In this document: one piece after another, positions 57,391-64,000 of the stretch | How the letters are laid out: every line of letters begins with the position of its first letter | How positions within the stretch are numbered: position 1 is the stretch's first letter | NCBI RefSeq assembly: GCF_020447105.2 | Contig: NZ_CP096184.1 | Location: 2,542,001 to 2,606,000, forward strand | DNA from: Demequina sp. TMPB413 | GTDB taxonomy: Bacteria > Actinomycetota > Actinomycetes > Actinomycetales > Demequinaceae | DNA length: 64,000 bases | Direction of reading: 5' to 3' | Notes under the pieces: model-generated | Databases searched by the model: none | Told to the model about the DNA's origin: nothing | Seen by the model: the letters and a program-made list of their open reading frames with translations, nothing else | Translations under genes and position numbers: made by a program

Positions 57391-57419
57391 AGTGTATGTG
57401 ATCAATGTCACAGCCTCAA
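57391..57419 (-). promoter_or_regulatory. Promoter with Crp/GlxR-type site
   Basis: On the minus strand TTGAGG (57414-57419), a 17-bp spacer and TACACT (57391-57396) are seen. The spacer holds TGTGA-TCAATG-TCACA (57397-57412), an exact match to the Crp consensus. Binding between -35 and -10 would repress. Confidence 0.75.
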
Positions 57420-57568
57420 GAGCTCATTTCCGCGCGCGCGCCGACGATGGGGTGCGTTGAGGTGGTTTGGGCCATTTGAGGCGCGCACCATTGCGTTCTG
57501 GTTGCGTTTGATTGCGAGTTGGCATCGGCACTTGCGCCCTCAAGGCGGCGTGCCAGTAGTTTTCGGCT

Positions 57569-59098
57569 ATGGGGGACTCACCACTTCGCATGGCGCTCAG
57601 ATGGCTGGCGCATCCGCTGTCACTGGCCGCAATCGCGGTGATGGCGCTCAACGATCACGTGCTCAAGCAGGCGTACGGCACGTGGTGGACCGGCAAGTTG
57701 TCCGACGTTGCCGGGCTGATCTTCTTTCCCGCCCTGGTCGCGGTCGCGCTAGCGGGCGCCGCCCGGCTTGCGGATGCGCACATACCTCGCCTTGACCTCG
57801 TCGCGACGGCCGTCACCGGTGTCGGCTTTGTGTGGGTGAAGGCGACCGGGGAGGGGGCGAGCACGGCGTCGGCGCTGCTGACGGTGATCACTGGCCCCGG
57901 CATCATCCGCGCCGACGCTACCGACCTACTCGCGCTGCCCGCCTTAGGGCTGGCGGTATGGGCGGCGCGGGCATCGGCGCTCGAGGTGCGCGGCGGCCGG
58001 GAACGCTCGCGCAGGGCCGTTGGCGTGGTGGTACTCCCGTTGGCGCTGTTGGCGTCGGTGGCCACCACTGCTCCGGTGGAACCTAGCCCGGGCATCGTTG
58101 CGGACGACGCAGGCGCATGGTTTTGGCACGCGGATGGCTCGCTTGGCTATGACGGCGACCCCTACTACACGTACACGGGTGAGGGGTGGGAGCTGTTCTA
58201 CGAGTACAACCCGGCCGAACCAGCCCAGTTCGCTCCGGATGCGCACCGCTCGCAATGGGAGGACTGCGTGCCATCGGATCCGACGGTGTGCTTTCGCGTC
58301 ATGAACGGCGGCCACGGCGTCGAGGCGTCTCGCGACGGCGGCGAGACCTGGCGGGTTGACTGGGCCTTGACAGACGACGAAGTGGTGACGCTCAGCGAGG
58401 CATACGGCGTCCCGGCCCAGGAGTTCACCTCCACGGGAGTGGGCGTGGTCGAGACTTCCCGCGGCTTTGTGGTCGTGGCAAGCAATGGCAGGGACGGCTT
58501 CGCCGTGAGGGGCGAAGACCGTAGGTGGGAGCGCGTGGGGTTTGAGGCCATGCACTGCTGCGACTCGCTGGCCGTCGCTGACTTCGACACGGTAAATGAG
58601 TTGCCCCGTCCGCGCCCTTTACCTGTGGGATGGACCATGGGTCTGGTGCTTTCGACTCTTGGACTGCCGCTACTGGCCCAAATGCTGCGGCATGGACAGG
58701 TGTCTCGCGCGGGCGCGTTCGCCCCACGCGCAGGGGTGTTTTTCTACTTGATCGCGGCCGTTTCGGGAATCAGCGTCCTGGCGCGCAATACGGCGCGCGC
58801 GCCGCTGGCCAGTGATGACCTCGTCGCAAGTGCTGCCACCTGCGTGATCCTCGGCGTGCTTTGTGCGATGGCGGTAGTGGCGGCGACGGCGGCCTTCGGG
58901 CTCCTGCGCGCCGGAGCGGTAGGGGCCACGGTGCTGGGTTGGGTGCTTGGGGCGGTGGTGGTGGGAGTGGCGGCGGAAATGGTGGTACTCAACCCAGACA
59001 GTCAAGAAGCCATCGGCTTCCTGGCTCTCCCGGTTTTTCTTGCGCTGTACGTGCCCGTGGCGCGACGACTTCTAGCGAGGCACGTCGCGGCGGTCTAG
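57569..59098 (+). CDS. Paralogous membrane protein with Asp-box domain, copy 1
   Basis: A 509-residue protein. The N-terminal membrane part (about 10-170) has the striking block ALNDHVLKQAYGTWW, then TGKLSDVAGLIFFPAL. A large extracytoplasmic domain (about 175-345) contains ASRDGGETWRVDWA, an Asp-box motif as in BNR/sialidase-like beta propellers, and two Cys pairs. Five helices follow (about 350-500). A paralog lies at 61279. The function is unknown. TAGTTT six bases before the ATG is conserved between the two genes. Confidence 0.7.
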   Translation: MGDSPLRMALRWLAHPLSLAAIAVMALNDHVLKQAYGTWWTGKLSDVAGLIFFPALVAVALAGAARLADAHIPRLDLVATAVTGVGFVWVKATGEGASTASALLTVITGPGIIRADATDLLALPALGLAVWAARASALEVRGGRERSRRAVGVVVLPLALLASVATTAPVEPSPGIVADDAGAWFWHADGSLGYDGDPYYTYTGEGWELFYEYNPAEPAQFAPDAHRSQWEDCVPSDPTVCFRVMNGGHGVEASRDGGETWRVDWALTDDEVVTLSEAYGVPAQEFTSTGVGVVETSRGFVVVASNGRDGFAVRGEDRRWERVGFEAMHCCDSLAVADFDTVNELPRPRPLPVGWTMGLVLSTLGLPLLAQMLRHGQVSRAGAFAPRAGVFFYLIAAVSGISVLARNTARAPLASDDLVASAATCVILGVLCAMAVVAATAAFGLLRAGAVGATVLGWVLGAVVVGVAAEMVVLNPDSQEAIGFLALPVFLALYVPVARRLLARHVAAV

Positions 59099-60078
59099 GT
59101 CGACTTTCTGCGCTTCAGTCGTGATCCGACCGCGCCAGCGGCACCGCTCACCGCCCCTGCCGCGCCGGTCACCTTGCCCCACGCGCCAGCGCCAACGGCC
59201 GACGCTCCGCCCGCCGCCGCCTGCAACGCCCGGACGGCGCGGGACGCCTCGGCGCCCCCGGCCCCAGCGTCGTCCCCTGCCCCAGCGTCGGCCGCAGGCT
59301 TCCGAAACTCCACCAACGCATCGGGAAACACCGTGGGCGTCACGGGGAACGCGAGTCGCATCGCCTTGACCACGTCGCGCCCAAACGTGAAGGACCCCAC
59401 CCCGCCCACGATGGCGCCTAGGCCGAACGGGATCGCCTTGCCAAGAGTTCGCGCGCCCACCATGCCGCTGGCCTTGAGCGCCTCGCGCGCCATGACGGTC
59501 GCGAGCGGCGCGAGCGCCGAGTCGGGCAGTTGCTGGGTGAGCACCTCACCCCAGCCGGTGGGCAGCGCCTTGCCGACGGTGCCGCGGGCTACGGTGCGCG
59601 CCCGGTTTACGCCGCCAGCGCCGGCGGCCTCGAGCACCAGCGCGGTGACCTTGCTTTGCGATTTCTGGCCCAGCAGCATGCCGAACACGAGCGGCCTCGC
59701 GCGCTCCGCGTCGCGCACCTCGATCCCGTGCAGTTCCGTGGCGGCCAGGACGTACAGGGCGCTGGTCTCGTAGAAGAACAACAGATCGCCGACGCCCAGG
59801 CCAAGGGCCAGCGGGATGCCGACGGCGGGGATAGCGGCCGACGCGCCGACGCCGGTGCTGGTGATCGTCACGGTGCGGACGTAGCGCTTGCCGAGCTCGT
59901 CGAGAATCTCTGCGGGGGTGGCGTCGGGCTTGTCGCGGCGCAGCGACTTGAGGTACTCGATCACTACGGGGCGTTGGATCGAGATGGCCTGGTAGATACG
60001 GGACTGCATGTCGTCAGACTTGGTGAGTTCGGTGGCTTGGGCGACCACGGCGTCGGGCGTTGGCTGATCCTTGCTCAT
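59095..60078 (-). CDS. EcsC-like membrane-associated protein (tentative)
   Basis: A 327-residue protein. A glycine-rich hydrophobic central part (VTITSTGVGASAAIPAVGIP, LALGLGVGDLLFFYETSALY) and later GAIVGGVGSFTFGRDVVKAM recall EcsC-family proteins, but the match is loose. The last 70 residues are Ala/Gly-rich low complexity ending in a basic KRRKST. Its function is unknown. It is convergent with paralog 1 (4-bp overlap) and divergent from the IS481 element. Before the insertion it was divergent from paralog 2. Confidence 0.5.
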   Translation of the reverse strand: MSKDQPTPDAVVAQATELTKSDDMQSRIYQAISIQRPVVIEYLKSLRRDKPDATPAEILDELGKRYVRTVTITSTGVGASAAIPAVGIPLALGLGVGDLLFFYETSALYVLAATELHGIEVRDAERARPLVFGMLLGQKSQSKVTALVLEAAGAGGVNRARTVARGTVGKALPTGWGEVLTQQLPDSALAPLATVMAREALKASGMVGARTLGKAIPFGLGAIVGGVGSFTFGRDVVKAMRLAFPVTPTVFPDALVEFRKPAADAGAGDDAGAGGAEASRAVRALQAAAGGASAVGAGAWGKVTGAAGAVSGAAGAVGSRLKRRKST

Positions 60079-60128
60079 GGGGTCTCCGATCGAGGGACGA
60101 TCTTCAGCGTACGGCGACCCGGTGCTAG

Positions 60129-61241
60129 TTGTTGCGTCTCATGAGGTTGGTGACGGCGGGGCCGTGAGCGAGGGATAGGCCCCCAGGCAGGATGGAAGTA
60201 CCACTACGACCGTTCTGACCAAAAGGACCTATCCCTCATGCACCACGCTAATGCCCCGCTCACTGCCGAAGGCCGGCTGCGTTTGATCCAGCGTTGCCAG
60301 CACCGTCCGATCGCTCACGTCGCCGCCGAGGCGGGGGTATCGCGGGCGTGTTTGTCGAAGTGGAAATCCCGGTTCGATAGCGATGGTTTCGCCGGGCTCG
60401 CAGATCGATCTTCGGCCCCGCATGCGCGCCCCACGATCACCGCGCCCGAGGTTGTGGAGCTGATCGAGACGTGGCGGCGCGAGCATCACTGGACAGCTCG
60501 GGCGATCCGCCGCGAACTGGTCGCCCACGGCCACGTTGTGTCACTGGCCACCGTCGGTCGGTGGCTGAAACGGTTGGGGATCTCAAGGTTGCGGGATCTG
60601 GACCCTGACGGGTCCACCAACCGGGTCGTGGGCACCATCACGGCACGTTTCCCCGGTCACATGGTCCACCTCGACGTGAAGAAAGTCGGCCGCATCCCCG
60701 ATGGTGGTGGTCATCGTATCCACGGCCGCGGATCCGAGCAGCATCGCGCCACCGAGCGAGCCAAAGTCGCAGGCGCCAAAGCCGGCTACGTGTTCCTGCA
60801 CTCGATCGTCGATGGGTACTCCCGCCTGGCCTACACCGAACACCTGGCCGACGAGAAAGCGTCGACCACGATCGGCTTCTATGCCCGCGCCCGCGCATTC
60901 TTCAAAGCGCATGGCATCGAGCGGGTCGTGACCGTCGTCACCGACAACGGAGCCAACTATCGGGCCAAAGACTTCATCCGGACCATCGCCGCGACTGCGT
61001 CCCGGCATCAATACATCCGTCCCTACACGCCCCGACACAACGGCAAAGTCGAACGCTACAACCGGATCATCGCGAACGAGTTGCTCTACGCCCGGATCTG
61101 GCTATCCGAAGCACAGCGCGCGGCCGCGATCGAGCGCTGGAACATCCACTACAACTACCATCGTGACCACACTGCCATCGGGGACCGGCCCCCAGCCTCA
61201 CGACTCAAAGCCCGCGTCACCAACGTCATGAGCCAGAACAG
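60129..61241 (+). mobile_element. IS481-family insertion sequence, complete
   Basis: A 1113-bp element with imperfect terminal inverted repeats of about 27 bp (left begins TTGTTGCGTCTCATGAGG, right, reversed, CTGTTCTGGCTCATGACG). It is flanked by CTAG on both sides (60125-60128 and 61242-61245), the known target sequence and duplication of IS481. One intact transposase gene fills it. Confidence 0.9.
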
Positions 61242-61245
61242 CTAG
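60238..61245 (+). CDS. IS481-family transposase
   Basis: A 335-residue DDE transposase. An N-terminal HTH (AAEAGVSRACLSKWKSRF) is followed by the HTH_29/33 region and the rve domain. Catalytic residues are Asp146 (VHLDVKKVG), Asp236 (VTDNGANY) and Glu272 (HNGKVERYN). The stop codon TAG is the last three bases of the CTAG target duplication, so translation ends one codon outside the element. The gene appears functional. Confidence 0.93.
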   Translation: MHHANAPLTAEGRLRLIQRCQHRPIAHVAAEAGVSRACLSKWKSRFDSDGFAGLADRSSAPHARPTITAPEVVELIETWRREHHWTARAIRRELVAHGHVVSLATVGRWLKRLGISRLRDLDPDGSTNRVVGTITARFPGHMVHLDVKKVGRIPDGGGHRIHGRGSEQHRATERAKVAGAKAGYVFLHSIVDGYSRLAYTEHLADEKASTTIGFYARARAFFKAHGIERVVTVVTDNGANYRAKDFIRTIAATASRHQYIRPYTPRHNGKVERYNRIIANELLYARIWLSEAQRAAAIERWNIHYNYHRDHTAIGDRPPASRLKARVTNVMSQNS

Positions 61246-61278
61246 TCCGCACAACCCCGCACACGCTAGTTTGCGTTC

Positions 61279-62901
61279 ATGGGGGAATCGCCAATGCGCC
61301 AGGCACTCCGATGGCTCGCGCATCCGGTGTCGCTCGTGGCGCTGGCTGTGATGGCGCTGAACGATCACGTCCTCAAGGAAGCGTTTAGCTCTTGGTGGAC
61401 CGGAAAACTCTCAGACGTGGCGGGTTTGGTGTTCTTCCCCGCGTTGCTGGGAGTACTGCTCGCGGGGGCAGCGCAGGTCGCGTCCGTGCGGGGTCGGGTC
61501 CGATCGGAGGCGGCATCGGCCGCGCGACTTCCCGTCGTTGCCGTCGCAGTGACCGCCGTGGGTTTCGCCTGGGTCAAAGCCACCCCGAGCGGCGCCTCTG
61601 CGGCATCTGACCTGCTGACTGCGGTGGCCGGCCACAGCGTCGTACGCATGGACGTCACCGACCTGCTCGCCTTGCCCGCGCTCGGTTTGGCCCTGTGGGC
61701 GTCGGGCAAGCGCTCCGCGACGCCCGGAGGCGCACACGGCTCCGAGCCGGACCAACGAGCGCTCCGCCGTCGCCGAGCAGTGGGGGCTGCCGTCTTCCCG
61801 CTGGCCGTCTTGGCGTCGGTGGCTACCGGCGCGACTCCTCCACACGCCGTGGTTATTCACGACGGCACCGACGCCTGGGCCGTCGGTCCGGGCCAGTGCG
61901 ATGTCGCGCCGTGTGGGCCGTACGTCATGGAGGAGGGCGAGTGGGTGGATGCCCCCTCGTTCGAAGCCGACGGACGCCAACGTGAGATGTGCTCCCCCGA
62001 TGAGCCAAACCGGTGCCTGCGCACGGTGCCCGGACGCCTCGCGGTGGAGGAAACGCGCGACGCAGGCGCGACGTGGACGGACGCGTGGGCTGCTGGCGAG
62101 GACGACGTCAAGGCGTTGCGGGATGCCTACGCACTTCCACCGGACGAGCCGCTGGAAGCCACTGGAGTCGCCTTCGTCGGGCCGGATGAGGCGGGCACGA
62201 CTGATATCGAGGCCGTCGCGACTCTTGGACGCGACGGACTTCTGGTGCTCTCCAAAGGCGGCAGTTGGGAGCGGCGAGGATTTGCCGACCTCGAGTGCTG
62301 CTCCGCCTGGCCCCTAGCCGCATTGCCCACGCGCTGGATGCCGTACGGCGCTCTCGTGCCGCCCGCGGTGGCATGGGCGATCGCCGCGATGGCGTCGACT
62401 AGTGCGCTGATGCTGGCGCTGGCACGACGGCGCCTGGTGAGTCGCGAGGAGCACACCCCTTCACCGCGTGTCCGCCATGCGACCTGGTGGGCTGGAGGCA
62501 CTGGCGCGTCTGCCGCTATGGCCGCGATCGCGTCGGGTCCGCTTGGGTTCAACGGGTCCGTCTACAGCGACCAATGGATGGTCCACCAAGCCCTCTCTGT
62601 GGTCTCCCTCTGCGCTGCGGTGCCGCTCGCTGTGATCGCGTTCTCCGTTGCGGGAGGTTGGACGCGTCGCCTGCGGTGGCGCCTCGCCCTTCTCGCAACC
62701 GGAGCCGCGGTCGTGGTGGGGGCGCTGGTCTATGTGGTGCCGGGAGATGGTTGGGCAGACGCGCTTGTCGGCCTCGTCACTGGCCTCGCGGGAGCAGTGG
62801 CAGGAAGCCGATTGCTTGCGCACGTGGCCGTGGCGTGGGGCCTGAGCCCCTTCCCGAGCAAGCCAGTGCCTGCGGAACCGCCTGCGCAGCCGCCAGCCTA
62901 G
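61279..62901 (+). CDS. Paralogous membrane protein with Asp-box domain, copy 2
   Basis: A 540-residue paralog of the 57569 product. The N-terminal block is nearly identical (ALNDHVLKEAFSSWWTGK then LSDVAGLVFFPALLGV). The extracytoplasmic domain is diverged but keeps the Asp-box (ETRDAGATWTDAWA), a Cys pair and a second pair at DLECCSAW. Five or six helices follow. The Pro-rich C-terminus is an addition. TAGTTT lies six bases before the ATG, as in copy 1. The function is unknown. Confidence 0.7.
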   Translation: MGESPMRQALRWLAHPVSLVALAVMALNDHVLKEAFSSWWTGKLSDVAGLVFFPALLGVLLAGAAQVASVRGRVRSEAASAARLPVVAVAVTAVGFAWVKATPSGASAASDLLTAVAGHSVVRMDVTDLLALPALGLALWASGKRSATPGGAHGSEPDQRALRRRRAVGAAVFPLAVLASVATGATPPHAVVIHDGTDAWAVGPGQCDVAPCGPYVMEEGEWVDAPSFEADGRQREMCSPDEPNRCLRTVPGRLAVEETRDAGATWTDAWAAGEDDVKALRDAYALPPDEPLEATGVAFVGPDEAGTTDIEAVATLGRDGLLVLSKGGSWERRGFADLECCSAWPLAALPTRWMPYGALVPPAVAWAIAAMASTSALMLALARRRLVSREEHTPSPRVRHATWWAGGTGASAAMAAIASGPLGFNGSVYSDQWMVHQALSVVSLCAAVPLAVIAFSVAGGWTRRLRWRLALLATGAAVVVGALVYVVPGDGWADALVGLVTGLAGAVAGSRLLAHVAVAWGLSPFPSKPVPAEPPAQPPA

Positions 62902-63335
62902 ATCAGGAACAAGAACATCCACTTGATCAGCAGCGAGAACACCACGGCGATGATCGCGCACACCAGCCCGGCCGTCGCAGGCCCGCGGCCCACCGGCCCG
63001 TAGCCGTGGCGCTCGAACTGGTTGGCGTTCTTCAGGCCCACCGACGCGAAGATGATGCCAAGGATTGAGGGCACGAACAGCGTGTTGATGAACAGGGCGA
63101 CGATGCCGAGCACCAGTCCTGCAGTTGCGGCGCCATTCGAGATGGTCCCGGCGGAGGGCACGGCGTAGGCGTGCTGAGGGTAGGCGCCCTGGCCGGGCAT
63201 CGGGTGTGCCGAGTAACCGGGAGGAGGCGCGATCGACTGTGGTGCCATCCCGGCGAACGACGGCGGCGGGGGTGGAGCCGGGAGCGACGGTGGCGCCGCG
63301 TAGGTGGGCGGCTGCTCGGGCGGGAAGTCGGACAT
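62898..63335 (-). CDS. DUF4190-domain membrane protein
   Basis: A 145-residue protein. The first 65 residues are Pro/Ala/Tyr-rich (a PPP-rich cytoplasmic tail). Two membrane helices follow (GAATAGLVLGIVALFINTLF and GPATAGLVCAIIAVVFSLLI), the DUF4190 pattern with its paired GL/G start. The function is unknown. The ATG at 63335 follows GAGGGG by six bases; a GTG two codons earlier is possible. It converges on paralog 2 (4-bp overlap). Confidence 0.82.
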   Translation of the reverse strand: MSDFPPEQPPTYAAPPSLPAPPPPPSFAGMAPQSIAPPPGYSAHPMPGQGAYPQHAYAVPSAGTISNGAATAGLVLGIVALFINTLFVPSILGIIFASVGLKNANQFERHGYGPVGRGPATAGLVCAIIAVVFSLLIKWMFLFLI

Positions 63336-63411
63336 GTGCACCCCTCAGTAGTCACTGTCGCTGCCCACCGAACGTAGCACCGCTGGTTGTGGCGCGACCA
63401 GGACCCTCGAG

Positions 63412-64000
63412 TCACTGCGCGCGTCCGGCCTCCGGCAGCCCCGTGCCCACGACCGCCCCCGCCACGCCCAACGCGGCGAGCAGCAGCAGCGCGAACTCGT
63501 TGCCCAGCGCGGCCAGCGCCGCGGTGACCGCGCCGACGGCCAGCAGCAGCACCCCCATGATCGTGTTGGCCACCGCCACGTACTGGGTGCGCTGATCACC
63601 TTCGGCGATGTCCACCACGTACGTCTTGCGCGCCAGCCGCGTCCCCACATGGACCAGGGCGAGCAGCAGGTAGGTGGCGGGGGCAAGCCACACAGCGTCG
63701 CCGACGCCGGGGAGGGCGAGTAGGCCGAGGAATGCCACGATCACCGACGAGGCCGCAAGGGCGGCGCCGATCATGAGTCGCCGGGAGGATCTGTCCGCGA
63801 GCCGGCCGAACACGCGCCCGCCCACCAGTCCCGCCACGCCTTGCGCCATCACGAACAGGCCAAGCGAGGACAGCCCCGACTGGCCCTGCTGGACCCCTAG
63901 GCCCACCACGAACGGCGGGCTGAGCGCCGAGACAAGCAAAAGGGCCCGCGCGACAACAAACCGCCGGAACACCGCGTCGGACCGCCACAGGTGTACGGAC
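63412..64000 (-). CDS. MFS transporter, C-terminal part (start outside window)
   Basis: The minus frame is open to the window edge, so the gene's 5' part is outside. The visible 195 residues begin SVHLWRSDAVFRRFVVARAL, a typical MFS entry to the second half, and contain five or six helices and GRVFGRLADRSSRRLMIGAA (the conserved loop after TM8). It is the C-terminal half of an exporter-type MFS protein. The substrate is unknown. Confidence 0.75.
   Translation of the reverse strand, partial: SVHLWRSDAVFRRFVVARALLLVSALSPPFVVGLGVQQGQSGLSSLGLFVMAQGVAGLVGGRVFGRLADRSSRRLMIGAALAASSVIVAFLGLLALPGVGDAVWLAPATYLLLALVHVGTRLARKTYVVDIAEGDQRTQYVAVANTIMGVLLLAVGAVTAALAALGNEFALLLLAALGVAGAVVGTGLPEAGRAQ

Noticed and set aside
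1..64000. Hydrogenase maturation genes hydE, hydF and hydG
   Set aside because: Radical-SAM CxxxCxxC motifs with the right context were looked for in the listed proteins and not found, so they are not in this window.

Overview
The window is high-GC DNA from an actinomycete, most likely a member of the Micrococcales (Cellulomonas/Demequina-like). The evidence is the strong G/C bias at third codon positions, many actinobacterial families (DUF6448, DUF6458, DUF6318, the DUF222/13E12-type HNH protein, an OmpR-type two-component pair), frequent ATGA start/stop overlaps, and many promoters whose -10 hexamer lies only 5-8 bases before the start codon, which implies leaderless mRNAs. It is chromosomal in character, with one tRNA-Gly(CCC) gene, no rRNA, no CRISPR and no phage genes. 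Two complete insertion sequences are present.

Layout. 1-6.8 kb: a DUF6448/S26 peptidase pair, a Crp/Fnr regulator, arsB with divergent arsR, a lipid kinase, tRNA-Gly, an aldose-epimerase-like protein and small proteins. 6.8-13.7 kb: MFS and MMPL exporters, an MDR oxidoreductase, and a three-gene membrane-protein/XRE operon with a palindromic operator. 14.1-19.7 kb: an unusual four-gene operon in which a 1061-residue GltD-[FeFe]-hydrogenase fusion precedes a complete NitT/TauT-type ABC importer; a DosR/DevR-like box lies upstream. 20-26 kb: a MarR-GNAT fusion, an ABC-F ATPase behind a three-codon upstream ORF with competing hairpins, and an aldo/keto reductase that shares its operator with a nearby MerR gene. 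26-38.8 kb: accessory and regulatory genes, each regulator next to its likely operator (RHH, TetR, MarR, ArsR), topoisomerase IB, and a TetR-controlled ABC exporter.

38.9-44.9 kb: an SDR with a degenerate active site, a GNAT-AAA+ fusion, an epimerase and a TetR gene; two of these genes carry the same 20-bp operator. 45-51 kb: a lipoprotein with repetitive beta-helix-like sequence, a VTC-type polyphosphate polymerase and a DUF4956 membrane protein, headed by an RNA leader whose 13-bp stem buries the Shine-Dalgarno sequence and flanked by a divergent two-component system. 51-64 kb: MFS transporters, an IS3-family element that has altered the 3' end of an HNH gene, and two paralogous membrane proteins with an Asp-box motif. 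These flank an EcsC-like gene and an IS481-family element inserted at CTAG.

A second theme is short tandem repeats with units of 5 to 72 bp in intergenic spaces. Several have units divisible by three and open frames, but none has convincing coding support. Function calls rest on reading motifs by eye. No database search was possible.
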